From positions 249,501,582-249,565,581 of the forward strand of contig CP136061.1 in the NCBI GenBank assembly GCA_032622095.1: 64,000 nucleotides of DNA, written 5' to 3'. Shown here piece by piece: positions 11,843 to 23,006 of this stretch. The position numbers and the translations under genes are program-made. Source of the DNA: Siphonodentalium dalli (Eukaryota > Mollusca > Scaphopoda > Gadilida > Siphonodentaliidae). A model generated the notes under the pieces. That model ran no database searches and was not told where the DNA came from. It was given only the letters and a program-made list of their open reading frames with translations. Position 1 is the first letter of the stretch. The number at the start of each line of letters is the position of its first letter.

Positions 11843-12615
11843 CATATCAAGCAAACTGGCCGCCATTAGGACGCCATCTTGTCTGGAGTCTCTGCGGCCA
11901 CTTGATTTTTCTTGTTAACAAGTGAAAACAAATTAGAGGAGACCTAAAGGAAGAATATTAATGAGGTGAAGTTGACTCCAGACCTGGGGGTGCAGAAGTC
12001 GAACAATATCTCCTGGACTATATTAATTGGAAGATTCTCCAATAAGCCAAAGTAATTAAGTTGGAACACATTTTTTAAAACAGCTTCAAATGTAATTTTT
12101 TAACCGTTACTTTCGAGATTCTCTTTCTGTTGAAAGAATCGGCAGTAATCGCGGATTTAGGATATGTACGTGTGGAGTTGAACATATAATTCAGTAAAGA
12201 TCTGTAACCTCGGCATGCAGTAACCTGGTTATTCTATCGCATAGTATATATAATATTCTGCACTGAATTCTGACCTACGTATATCTACCATGAATATCTA
12301 CCCTATATCTATACACGCACGTAGAGATCATATTCCATCAGTACAAAACCTGGGAACTGTTTGATGTTGTGACAGGGAAGTGTATAACAGTGCAGGTAAT
12401 ATATTTCTTAGTTATTACATGTTCCTTAATACAGTAAAACCTCCCAAACCAAACACCATTGGGAACGGCCATTCTGTTCGGTTTAGAGAGTGTTATGTTA
12501 ATAGAGGTGTGTTTAGAGAGATGTGAGGTTTAGTGAGGTGTTCAGTTTAGAGAGGTGCTCAGTGCATAGAAAATCGCGCTACTGTCGGAATTTATTGACG
12601 TCGTTACTATGGCTG

Positions 12616-13033
12616 CTGAAATGGTCAGTCACCCCCTGTCATTCAGTTGGGTACCCAGCTTTTATAAATATACATGTGGGTACCCAACTTATGAAATATC
12701 ATACAGAACGTGGTCTAGTTAGTAAATGTCGTCAGTTATTTTCGAAATCAATCTGTTAAATTCATGAATACTTGTTTATATATAATATATATTCGTCAGG
12801 ATGCTTGAAAATAATAGCGGAGAAGAATTGTAGGCATGGTACATAGGTCCTGCAGACTGCTTTCATAAAGCTGGGTACCAAAATGTAAATTGATAAAAGC
12901 TGGGTACAAAACTGAAAATAAAAAAAAAGCTGGGTACCCAAATGTAAATTTGATTAAAGCTTGGTACCCAACTGAAAATTAAAAAAAGCTGGGTACCCAA
13001 CTGAACGAAAGGGGCTGACAATGACCATTTCAG
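12616..13033. repeat. Foldback element with GGGTACCCAACTGA repeats, copy B
   Basis: This is the paralogue of 5297-5604 with the same inverted ends. It contains about 110 extra bases near 12776-12885 that copy A lacks, and the number of GGGTACCCAA units differs. Confidence 0.7.
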
Positions 13034-13189
13034 TGTTACTATGAGTTGTCGAAGCACAACCAACTCATTATTGAATAATTTAGACGAAGGTGACCCATTC
13101 CTAATTCGAATTGTATTATATTTCGCTAAAATAAAGTGTGTTATATGGTGGCCACCAAGAGCCTAGCTCTTTCCACTTACATTACACAC

Positions 13190-14100
13190 CTCACCCCGAT
13201 CCAAAATGGCCGCCGTCCAGATGGGTTCAAATAGGGCAACCATACCATTTATCAGCCCCTTGACCGATTTAGGTCAAACAAAGGGTGTTGCAGTGTGGCC
13301 CACTATACATCATAAATATTCACCCCACCCCGATACAAAATGGCTGCCGTCCAGATGGGTTCAAATAGGGCACCCGTGCCATTTCTCGGCCCATTGACCG
13401 ATTTAGGTAAAACGAAGGGTGTTGTAGGGTGCCCCAAGACGTGCCAAATATTTACATACACCACACACACTCAACGCAGACCCAAAATGGCCCCAGTCCA
13501 GAAGGGTTAAAGTAGGGCATCCATGCCATTTCTTGGCCCATTAACCGATTGAGGTCAAAGGGTATTGTAGGGTGGCCCCCAAGACATTCTAAATATTAAC
13601 CCCACAGATCCCATCCCGATCTAAAATGGCCGCCGTCCATGCCATTTCTCAGCCCATTGACATATTTAGGTCAAACAAAGGGTGGCCCTCAAGACATTCT
13701 AAATATTTACCGCATCCCAAATGTCCAGCATCCAAAGGTGTTCAAATAGGCAACCATTGCCAGTTCTCGGCCCTTGACCGATTTAGGTCAAACAAAGGGT
13801 TTTGTAGGGTGCCCCCACCCAAGACATTCTATTATTCATCCCACACCCCGATCCAAAATGGCCGCCATCCAGAGTGGTCACACTGCCATTTCTCGACCCA
13901 TTTGCTGATTTAGGTCAAACAAAGGGTGTTGTCGGGTTGTAGGCCGGAAGACATTCTAAATTATACCCCGCACACCCCACCCCTATCCAAATTGGCCACC
14001 GCCCAGAGTTATTCAAATAGGACACCCATGCCATTTTTCGGCCCATTGACCGATTTAGGTCAAACAAAGGGTGTTGTAGTGTGGCCCCAAGACATTCTAA
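13190..14100. repeat. Tandem array of about 130-bp units, copy B
   Basis: This is the paralogue of 5758-6785 with one unit fewer, so the array has changed length since duplication. It is noncoding. Confidence 0.85.
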
Positions 14101-14507
14101 CACTCAGTTATAACAACAGTAACATTCTCACTAGAAGTCATTTTCAAGAAGTCGTTGACAGTAGTTTTATTCACAAATATCTGCCAATCACATTTCAATT
14201 ATTAATGTTCGTGATGCTGGCAACCAAGAAAGGAGAAAATAATGCTATTCGATAATACCTACTAAATTCAATATTTAGCGACCGTTACAAGCAAATCGTT
14301 GAATGGAAGAGGACACACATATGGACTTATTAGCTAATGAGAAGGCAGAATGTGCCAATTAATGAGAAATGAAATCACACAACGCATGGTAAGAATATCT
14401 AGTCAGGATTACTCGTGTTTTGAGATAACAACAGATTCACTGCTCGTTACATGATTGTTTTGCAGACCTTACATTGAGTTATCTTTTCACTGTCATGTGA
14501 TGTTCAC

Positions 14508-15033
14508 TTAAAGGTGGATTATCTCTTTGTAAACATGTATTATATAGTTACCGGGGTATAAATATTAGATTTGAATCAAAGACTCCTGTCCGGAAATGCT
14601 TCTATCGATTAATATTAATTTTATTTCGAATATTTTCTGGTCTAAAAAGGTGTGTTTGTTCAGCTAACGAACAATAGTGGTTACTGTTAACAGAGACCAG
14701 AAATTATATTGTGCAATTTTGTCACAAATAAACGTTAATTATACTCATTATCGCTTATATCTGTGGAACAAAACAATACAAACAACCAATCTGTGACATT
14801 TGACATTCGTTGCGTAGCCGTAGGAACAGCCCAGTGCTCTATATCGCAATACGGTCTCATCCGAATGGTCGGTTCTAAAAATAGTAACATAAATGGGCCC
14901 GATTTAATATTCGAAATAAAATCAATATTAATTGATAGAAGCTTTTCAGGACATAGGTCTTCAGTTCATATCTATTATTTTATACCAAGCAACTATTTAA
15001 AAAAATTTATTTAAAGAGATAATCCATCTTTAA
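14508..15033 (+). mobile_element. 526-bp MITE with perfect TTAA duplication, directly upstream of lectin B
   Basis: The ends are TTAAAGGTGGATTATCTC and GAGATAATCCATCTTTAA. The body is the reverse complement of the copy A MITE at 7954-8481. The unfilled site in copy A is the single TTAA at 7194-7197. The right edge lies two bases before the lectin B ATG at 15036. It is therefore inserted in the short 5' leader between the conserved acceptor (ending 14465) and the start codon. The frame at 14763-15014 is an accident inside the MITE. Confidence 0.95.
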
Positions 15034-15035
15034 AT

Positions 15036-15713
15036 ATGTACGTATCAAACGTCCTGTCTTGTTCAGTAGTAATCTGGATTTTTGTAAAAGTTACAGCACA
15101 TCGTGTTTACATAAAAAGGACAGAGAATAATCTGCGCTGCAGGAAACTTAGTGAATACCAGGCAAGATGTTTGAGGTTCTACTTCAACAAAAAGAGATGT
15201 TCGATGATTACTGATCCTCAGAGTCTGTATGGGGAGGAAGTCCGTAAATCAGAAATATCAGGGACGGTCTGTACAACGCTAAACATATGTGGGGGTGGAG
15301 AATTGTGTGTTCCGACTGGAAGCTGTCTGCCGGGACAAGGACACAGATGCGAAGCAATACAAGAGAGATTCGACATCCAGACAGAAGAAATGAGTCATAA
15401 TGAGGCAGATAGTAATTGTGTAGCTCGTGGAGGACACTTGTTGATAGTGAGAAGATATGATCATTGGCTGGAGATTGTAGGTTATATCGGAGGACATCCA
15501 TATCTTAGCAACATACCAGGATACTGGATCAACGGTCGGAAAAAGAATGGCACCTGGGTTAACCTAGTCAGCACCACACAAGTCAGTGAACAGCCTTACC
15601 TCACATGGTCCCCAGGCAGCCCAAGTGGAGATGGTGATTGCTTGGAACTCATTGGATATGTGATGAATGATCTGTCCTGCTCATATCATAAGAGGGCATT
15701 TATTTGTGAGTAA
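15036..15713 (+). CDS. Secreted C-type lectin-like protein, paralogue of lectin A (lectin B)
   Basis: This 225-residue frame starts with ATG and is open throughout, with the same layout as lectin A: signal peptide, PAN-like cysteine module, Cys-rich linker and C-type lectin fold. I count 14 substitutions and a one-residue deletion relative to lectin A. Nine substitutions and the deletion fall between residues 127 and 186 of the lectin fold, while the last 40 residues are identical. Cysteine 39 of the PAN-like module is serine here, which should remove one disulphide. By hand I see roughly 7 synonymous and 16 non-synonymous base changes, so constraint is weak or diversification is occurring. 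The four lectin-fold cysteines, the SPS triplet and the MND motif are kept. The 5' leader is replaced by a MITE ending two bases before the ATG, so expression may differ from lectin A. The GTGAGT donor overlapping the stop is conserved. Confidence 0.87.
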   Translation: MYVSNVLSCSVVIWIFVKVTAHRVYIKRTENNLRCRKLSEYQARCLRFYFNKKRCSMITDPQSLYGEEVRKSEISGTVCTTLNICGGGELCVPTGSCLPGQGHRCEAIQERFDIQTEEMSHNEADSNCVARGGHLLIVRRYDHWLEIVGYIGGHPYLSNIPGYWINGRKKNGTWVNLVSTTQVSEQPYLTWSPGSPSGDGDCLELIGYVMNDLSCSYHKRAFICE

Positions 15714-15834
15714 TCATACTGTTGGAACTGAAAAGACAAAAAACTTTATTCTTGAGTGATTCATGAACATCAAAATTTGCGGAATTAGTTATTTTACGTA
15801 AGAAATAATAATAATAATTTCCACATATGATATT

Positions 15835-16501
15835 ATATATTATTATATGCTTCCCCATTAAATAGTGGGAAATTGCCGTGGCGTAGAGCGTTATATCCAT
15901 CGCCTGGACCGACTCGATGGATAACACTGACCGACTCGATGGATAACACAATAGTATTACTTTTTCGGAGATTACTTCCGGTTTATAGCGGCGAATCACA
16001 TTAAGTTTCAAAGCGTATAAATAACAGCCGGACTATTGTTTTAATTGTTGATTTTCACGGTTCATAAACTGTTATTTAATTGTTATAATATTAACTCATT
16101 TGTTTTAATATATTCTTATCACTAAATTATGTATACATTAATTTTCTCGCATCATTTCAGAATAAAACAATGGGGACTATTTCTTATGGCGGCTATGCTC
16201 GATATTTGTCATTCGGTGGTGAGCAAATCAATTGATGGAATGTAAACAAAATGCAAATGTCGAAGCTTTCTAAACACAATTTGAAGTGAACTGTAGGACA
16301 AAATTAGCAGTTTTGGTGCGGTTTATAGCGCATATAATAAAAAGAAAACCTACGGGTTTTGGTTGAATACCCGGATTATCTCATTCGTGGGTGCAAGGAA
16401 GTACAGAATTTCCACTCGCGGCTTGCAGCCGCTCGTGGAAATTCTGTACTTCCTTGCACCCACTCATGAGATAATTCGGGTATTCAACCAAAACTCGTAG
16501 G
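15835..16501. mobile_element. 667-bp copy-B-specific insertion ending in a 153-bp palindrome
   Basis: Copy A runs straight through this site. The inserted block is flanked by TATT on both sides (15831-15834 and 16502-16505), possibly a 4-bp duplication. Its right end (16349-16501) is a near-perfect hairpin beginning CCTACGGGTTTTGG, with GCTTGCAGCCGC at its centre. A second internal duplication, GACCGACTCGATGGATAACAC, lies near 15908-15948. No coding sequence was seen. The class is unassigned. Confidence 0.7.
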
Positions 16502-16502
16502 T

Positions 16503-17439
16503 ATTCTCTATTTATTGATACTGATATTAATTAATTAACAAGTTAATCCTTTCTTGACTGGTAAAGGTTAATAAAGTATACCCCCGTATTCAACATGTTA
16601 TTCCAATGAAGTAGCCCTTACCAGACAGTATATTGGAATTGGTCAATAGTGTCACTGTAAACATACTACCTACATGCAGCTACTCACCTGTGCAAGCTTA
16701 TATTCAAAGTAAAAAAGGTTTCGAATAACGTGGCAACTATTAGTCCGACCGAACTCCAAATAGCATGCACAGGTTCACATGACGATTGACCCCTGTATGT
16801 GCATATATTCCCATGATGTTTGACACCTGTATGTGAATATATTCCCATGATGATTGACCCCTGTAGGTGCACAGGTTCACAGGACGATTACCATTGTAGC
16901 AAATTCTATTCAAATTGAACAAGAATGTTCTGAGAAAACGTCCGGACAAAATTATGCATCTTGAAAAAAAATTGTCTAAGTCGAACAAGTCGGACGCACC
17001 TCATAATCGCCGGCGCTTAGGTTCCCATGGTACTAAATATATGTGCCAAGTTAAAAAAATATTGACCGAAAAATGTACGAATAAAAGCTCGGACAAAATT
17101 ATGTCCAAGTCCGGGCGTAAGCTGATTCCTGTGTAGCGTCCCCCCTCCACAACTCGTTGCGGGCGTATAATTAGTTAATCAGTTAATCCTTTCTCGACTG
17201 GTAAGTATAGGATAATGGCTGAAAACTGTACATTATTTCAGGGAATAGATCGATCGAGGCCGTAGGCCGAGATCGTTCCATTTGCTGAAATAATGTACAG
17301 TTTCAGCTATTATCTGACTTAAAACATGGCCGAGTCCATTTGTTTGATGCGCGACGGTCACCTCTTATGAGAATGGATTTATTTTTATTTTTTATTTTTA
17401 AATTGAGCAAGGAGTTCAATCTAAAAAAAAATTTTTTTT
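16503..17439. repeat. Copy B equivalents of the 8.5-9.4 kb repeats
   Basis: This holds the copy B counterparts of the CATGATGATTGACC minisatellite (16762-16890) and the 100-bp palindrome (17213-17312). No gene is seen. Confidence 0.7.
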
Positions 17440-17735
17440 TTTAGTTATGTCCCTGGCTCCGCCCACATTTGACCCAGTGACCCAGAATTAATATGGAGGG
17501 AAAGAGTTATGGTCCTGGCTTCGGAACTAATTGACCCAGTGACCTCATTTGAATATATCTGAATAACAGTCACCTAGGGAACATCCACACCAAATATGAA
17601 CCCATTAGGTCCTATGGATCTAAAGAAGATTTTCAAAGAATTGTTGATGGACGGACGGACGCACCCACGGACGGCACGACGAGGAGTGATGACTATAGCT
17701 CCACCGGAGACTTTGTCTCAGGTGAGCTAAAAAGA
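17440..17735 (+). repeat. Dispersed mollusc-type repeat, copy B
   Basis: This is the paralogue of 9440-9740 with the same order of modules and the same GACGGACGG microsatellite before the fixed 3' end. Confidence 0.75.
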
Positions 17736-17880
17736 GGAAGTAAAGACACCTTCAAGAACAAATATAGTTCCATTTTATATGTGTCTTTTTTCATGTTGAC
17801 AAAATTGTTCAACCACCCATGTTTATCTCAGTCAACACTAAATAACCCAACACAAATTGAATATCAAAATTATATTATAA

Positions 17881-18645
17881 CTAGCTGGTGGACCCGACTT
17901 CGTCCGGGCTGTTTCCCCTCTGCTTTCCGGCGAAATGCGCGATTTGACCTTGAATTGACCATTTTGAAGGTCAAGGTCAGGTCGGGGTCACGATTTGACC
18001 CGTCCAAAACACTCCCCGGACAAAAGTACCCGACAAAAGTACTCATAGAAATCCGTCCGGTTTTACCCGATTTGACCTTGAATTGACCATTTTGAAGGTC
18101 AAGGTGAGGTTGTGGTCACGATTTGACCCGTCCAAAACACTCCACGGACAAAAATAACCCTAGGTACCAAAGTTCGTCGAAATCCTGTCAAAATTCGCGA
18201 TTTGACCTTGAATTGACTATTTTGAAGGTCAAGGTCATGGTCACGATTTGACGCGTCCAAAAAAACTCCCGGGACAAAAGCACCCCAAGGTATCGAATTT
18301 CGTCGAAATCCGTCCGTTTTACCCGATTTGACCTTGAATTGACCTTTTTGAAGGTCAATGTCAGGTCGAGGTAACGACTTGACCTGTCCAAAAGACTCCC
18401 CGGACAAAAGTACATCTAGGTATCAAATTTCGTCGAAATCCGTCCCGTTTTACCCGATTTGACCTTGAATTGACCTTTTTGAAGGTCAAGGTCAGGTCGG
18501 GGTCACGATTTGACCCGTCCAAAACACACCCTGGACAAAATTACATCTAGGTATCAAATTTCGTCAAAATCCGTCCGGCAGTTGTCCCGGCCATAGCTAA
18601 CACACAGACCAACAGACAGACAGAAGTCCCAAAATATATATTAGA
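17881..18645 (-). mobile_element. Non-autonomous Helitron 1 of an eight-element array
   Basis: Read on the minus strand, it starts TCTAATATATATTTTGG and ends with a GC hairpin (CCCGGACGAAGTCGGG), a spacer and CTAG. The plus-strand left flank is A. The body holds five subrepeats of about 120 bp with TGACCTTGA and TCAAGGTCA in opposite orientations. There is no Rep/helicase coding, so it is non-autonomous. Confidence 0.85.
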
Positions 18646-19371
18646 CTAGCAGGTTAGCCCGCCACCGGCGGCTTGTCCGAAACATGACATTTTTTAATAT
18701 TTTTTTTTAATTTTTAGCTCCACGCGTTTCAATAAGAAAAATTTGTACCCGGTAGCTCCACCCGTTTCCGAGATCTGGTCTGCGCATGCGCGAAGCTGGC
18801 GTCGCACGGGCTCGGCGACCCGATAAAATTTGTACCCGGCACAAGATACATTCACATAGCAAATTTCAAGTCGATAGCTCCACCCGTTTCTGAGATCTCG
18901 TCTGCGCATGCGCTGCACGGGTGTCGCACGGGCTCGGCGATCCGATAAAATTTGTACCCGGCGCAAGATACATTCACATAGCAAATTTCAAGTCGATAGC
19001 TCCTCCAGTTTCCGAGATCTCGTCTGCGCATGCGCTGCACGGGCGTCGCACGGGCTCGCCAATACGACAACGACCACCGCCTGGTCAAACTACACACACC
19101 TACCAAGTTTCGTCCCTATCGGTCAAGAATCGTAGATTTGTATGAAGTACAACACACACACAAACATAAATATATAAGAGAGATATGTAAATTAGATAGA
19201 TTGTATCAAAATATATAGGAGAGATATGTAAATGATCTACACACCATTACTGGTGTTTGTCAAAGTTTAGTGGGGTATATCAATACTCATTCACGATCAT
19301 ATCATTGAGGTCCGGAGGGTGTGGGCTATCTCTCGAATACAAGGAGTTCTCAAAATATATAGAAGAGAAGA
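18646..19371 (-). mobile_element. Non-autonomous Helitron 2
   Basis: It has the CTAG end, a 7-nt spacer and the hairpin GCCCGCCACCGGCGGC, whose stem differs from element 1 by compensating changes. The minus-strand start is TCTTCTCTTCTATATAT. The body has three 122-bp subrepeats with GCGCATGCGC palindromes. Confidence 0.83.
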
Positions 19372-20415
19372 CTAGCAGGTTAGCCCGCCACTGGCGGCAT
19401 TCGTCCCATGGCTTTGTTCGAAAAAGCAATTGCAACAGGTTCCGAGACACTTGTGCTGCATTTGCAGCAAATTTCGGCAATAGTCAGAAACATGAGAATT
19501 TTAATTTAATTTTTTGTTTTTCAATGAGTTAATTATTTTGTTTTTCAATGAGTTAATTGTGCTTTTTTAATTTTTTAATTGAATTTTTTGTTTTTAAATT
19601 TTACCCGATTTTTTTGAGTTTTTCAAGGAGTTAATTGTGCCTTTTTAATTTTGTTTTTCAATTTTACCCGATTTTTTTTTTTTCAATGAACCCGTCCATG
19701 ACACTTCCCGTATTTAGCAAGTTTGAGCTCAATCGGTTCGAGTCTATAAAGGACACACACATATATATGACACTTCCCGTAGGTAGCAAGTTTGAGCTCA
19801 ATCGGCATTGCCTGGAATTTCCCAGTAAATATTTAGCAAGTTTGAGCTCAATCGGTTCGAGTCTATAAAGGACACACTCATATATATTTGCCGACATTGC
19901 CGTGGGGATGCCCGTTCCTACACGCGTTTTCGATTCTATGAAGTACCCACATATATACACACATATTAATAGTAGATTGGCAGATTCCAGTAGCTTTATA
20001 ACGGTATATCTGGGGAGAAATCTGATGCTATATTCGTGATTATCTGGGATGATTTCCGTATATATACTGTAAAAACAAAGCGCGCCATCCGTGCTCGCAG
20101 GGAATAAATTTCGAGCGATAACGTTTGCGTTCCCGTATAACTATGCAGATGCTAATAACGTTGAATGGGAAACAGACGCTCTTTATAGAGATGCGTCGAA
20201 AACAAACGCTCATTAAATAATCACTTGATTAACCCATGCCGTGCCTTTGCGGTGATTTGAGATTGGAGAACGGGTGCTCTGAGCTTCTCTAAACCGCGAC
20301 CACGGTCGTGTCGGTGGGATTTGACACTTACATAGGAAGTTTGAGCTCAATATGTACACGCGTTTTGGATTCTATGAAGTACACACACATATACGAAGTC
20401 TCAAAATATATAGTA
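19372..20415 (-). mobile_element. Non-autonomous Helitron 3, internally interrupted
   Basis: It has the CTAG end and a GCCCGCCACTGGCGGC hairpin. The body has AATTTTTTGTTTTTCAAT-type repeats and AGCAAGTTTGAGCTCAATCG units. About 350 bp of unrelated sequence (19975-20330) lies between two tail-like segments. The minus-strand start reads TACTATATAT rather than TC, so this terminus is mutated. Confidence 0.7.
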
Positions 20416-21262
20416 CTAGCAGTTTAGCCCGCCACCGGCGGCTTGTCCGAAACATGACATTTTTTATATATTTTTTTTATAATTTTTAGCTCCACGCGTT
20501 TCAATAAGAAAAATTTGTACCCGGTAGCTCCACCCGTTTCCGAGATCTGGACTGCGCATGCGCGAAGCTGGCGTCGCACGTGCTCGGCGACCCGATAAAA
20601 TTTGTACCCGGCGCAAGATACATTGACATAGCAAATTTCAAGTCGATAGCTCCACCCGTTTCCGAGATCTCGTCTGCGCATGCGCTGCACGGGCGTCGCA
20701 CGGGCTCGGCGACCCGATCAAATTTGTACCCGGCGCAAGATACATTCACATAGCAAATTTCAAGTCGATAGCTCCACCCGTTTCCGAGATCTCGTCTGCG
20801 CATGCGCTGCACGGGCGTCGCACGGGATCGGCGACCCGATAAAATTTGTACCCGGCGCAAGATACATTCACATAGCAAATTTCAAGTCGATAGCTCCACC
20901 CGTTTCCGAGATCTCGTCTGCGCATGCGCTGCACGGGCGTCGCACGGGCTCGCCAATACGACAACGACCACCGCCTGGTCAAATTACACACACGTACCAA
21001 GTTTCGTCCCGATCGGTCGAGAATCGTAGATTTGTATGAAGTACAACACACACACAAACATAAATATATAAGAGAGATATGTAAATTAGATAGATTGTAT
21101 CAAAATATATAGGAGATATATGTAAATGATCTACACACCATTACTGGTGTTTGTCAAAGTTTAGTGGGGTATATCAATACTCATTCACGATTATATCATT
21201 GAGGTCCGGAGGGTGTGGGCTATCTCTCGAATACACGGAGTTCTCAAAATATATAGAAGAGA
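20416..21262 (-). mobile_element. Non-autonomous Helitron 4
   Basis: This is a close relative of element 2, with four 122-bp subrepeats instead of three and the same tail beginning TCTCTTCTATATAT on the minus strand. The pair is a direct example of subrepeat copy-number change. Confidence 0.83.
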
Positions 21263-22180
21263 CTAGAAGGTGACCCGACTTCGTCCGGGCTTTGACCTTG
21301 AATTGTCTATTTTGAAGGCCAAGGTCAAGTGGGGTCACGATTTGACCCGTCCAAAACACAGTGCCCGAACACAAGTACCCGACAAAAGTACCCGTCGAAA
21401 TCCATCCGGTTTTACCCGATTTGACCTTGAATTTACCATTTTGAAGGTCAAGGTCAGGTGGACCAACAACCCAAAAATGGTGGAAATCGGCCAAGCGGAT
21501 ACCGGGAAATCGGCCCATCGGATACCGAGATACCCTATGCATCAAATTTCGTCCGTAAAAATCCGCCAGTTTAACCCGATTTGATTTCCACTGAAGTATA
21601 TAAACGCGCCTCATATACACACGCTCATTAATTATCAAGTTTCAACGTAAAGATAAATTACCATCGGTGCCCGAGATATCGCCAAGACGTCTGAAACAGT
21701 CAAATGCATCGGCCGGAGAAGAGTTAACGTGATCTAACTTTATGACCTCTAACGACGTCATAGAAGTTACGCATTGTTTTTACCCTGATAGAAGATCGTA
21801 CCACTTCTTCTTAATAATTGAGGCAGATAACTAAAACGGATACATACATATTATATATCGTTGGAAAGAGGAAACACGAAAGATTCTCATAGTGTCATTA
21901 TTATGACTGGCATGTTATTATTCGCGCTGTTTCGAATCGATTTGTAAGCACCGAACTGAAATATATTAGCGCAAAACGGCGTAAAAACAGATTTGACCTC
22001 GGCACGTGAAAAGTTGACCTCGCACGGACAAATTAATAGGCCTATGTTCGTCCCCGGCCGAAAATACCCCCACATACCAAGTTTCATCGAAATCGGGTGG
22101 GACGTTTTCGAGTTCATCGCGAACACACACACACACAGACACACAGACACACAGATCTTCCAAAATATATAATAGATAGA
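21263..22180 (-). mobile_element. Non-autonomous Helitron 5
   Basis: The head is CTAG, a 7-nt spacer and CCCGACTTCGTCCGGG. The tail on the minus strand is TCTATCTATTATATATTTTGG, preceded by a CACACAGA microsatellite. The middle (21600-21960) is not shared with its neighbours. Confidence 0.82.
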
Positions 22181-23006
22181 CTAGAAGGTGACCCGACTTC
22201 GTCCGGGCTTTGACCTTGAATTGTCCATTTTGAAGGTGAAGGTCAGGTGGGGTCACGATTTGACCCGTCCAAAACACTGCCCGGACAAAAGTACCCGACA
22301 AAAGTACCCGTCGAAATCCATCCGGTTTTACCCGATTTGACCTTGAATTGATAAATTTGAAGGTCGAGGTCAGGTCGGGGTCACGACTCGACCCGTCCAA
22401 AACACTCAGTGGACAAAAGTAACCCTATGTAAAAACTTTCGTGGAAATCCCATCAAAATTCGCGATTTGACCTTGAATTGACCCGATTGAAAGGTCAAGG
22501 TCACGTCGCACGGGCAAATTAATATGCTTATGAGACTCCCCATACGAAAGTACCCCACATACCAAGTTTCATCGAAATCCCGTGATATTCTGGCGTTTGA
22601 CCTTGAAATGACCCGATTTCAAGTCACGGTCACGTCGCACGGGCAAATTAATAGGTTTATGCCACTCCCCGGTCGAAGATACCCCCACATACCAAGTTTC
22701 ATCGAAATCCCGTGATACTCGGGCGTTTGACCTTGAAATGGCCCGATTTCAAGTCAAGGTCACGTCGCACGGGCAAATTAATAGGCCCATGTCACTCCCC
22801 GGCCGAAAATACCCCCATATACCAAGTTTCATCGAAATCGGGCGCCGCACGGGCTCGCCAATACGACAACGTCTACCGCCTGGTCAAACTACACACACGT
22901 ACCAAGTTTCGTCCCGATCGGTCGAGAATCGTAGATTTGTATAAATGACAAACATACAGACAAACATACAAACATACAGACAGAGGTCTTCAAAATATAT
23001 ATGAGA
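22181..23006 (-). mobile_element. Non-autonomous Helitron 6
   Basis: The head is as in element 5. The body combines TCAAGGTCA units with three CGCACGGGCAAATTAATAGG units, and the tail reads TCTCATATATATTTTGAAG on the minus strand. Confidence 0.83.

Larger units (their letters stand above)
10678..17966. repeat. Segmental tandem duplication, copy B
   Basis: This is the paralogue of 3673-9974. B-specific insertions are a SINE (11545-11842), about 110 bp near 12776-12885, a MITE (14508-15033) and a 667-bp element (15835-16501). It carries lectin B and continues directly into the Helitron array. Confidence 0.95.
17954..22762. promoter_or_regulatory. Repeated TCAAGGTCA motifs (ERR/NR5A-type half-sites) in Helitrons 1, 5 and 6
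   Basis: Exact TCAAGGTCA occurs at 17971, 18229, 18486, 21448, 22495 and 22754 (first bases). The complement TGACCTTGA occurs in most of the same units. TCAAGGTCA is the known extended half-site bound by oestrogen-related receptors and FTZ-F1/NR5A receptors. Binding is inference; only the motif is seen. Confidence 0.4.
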
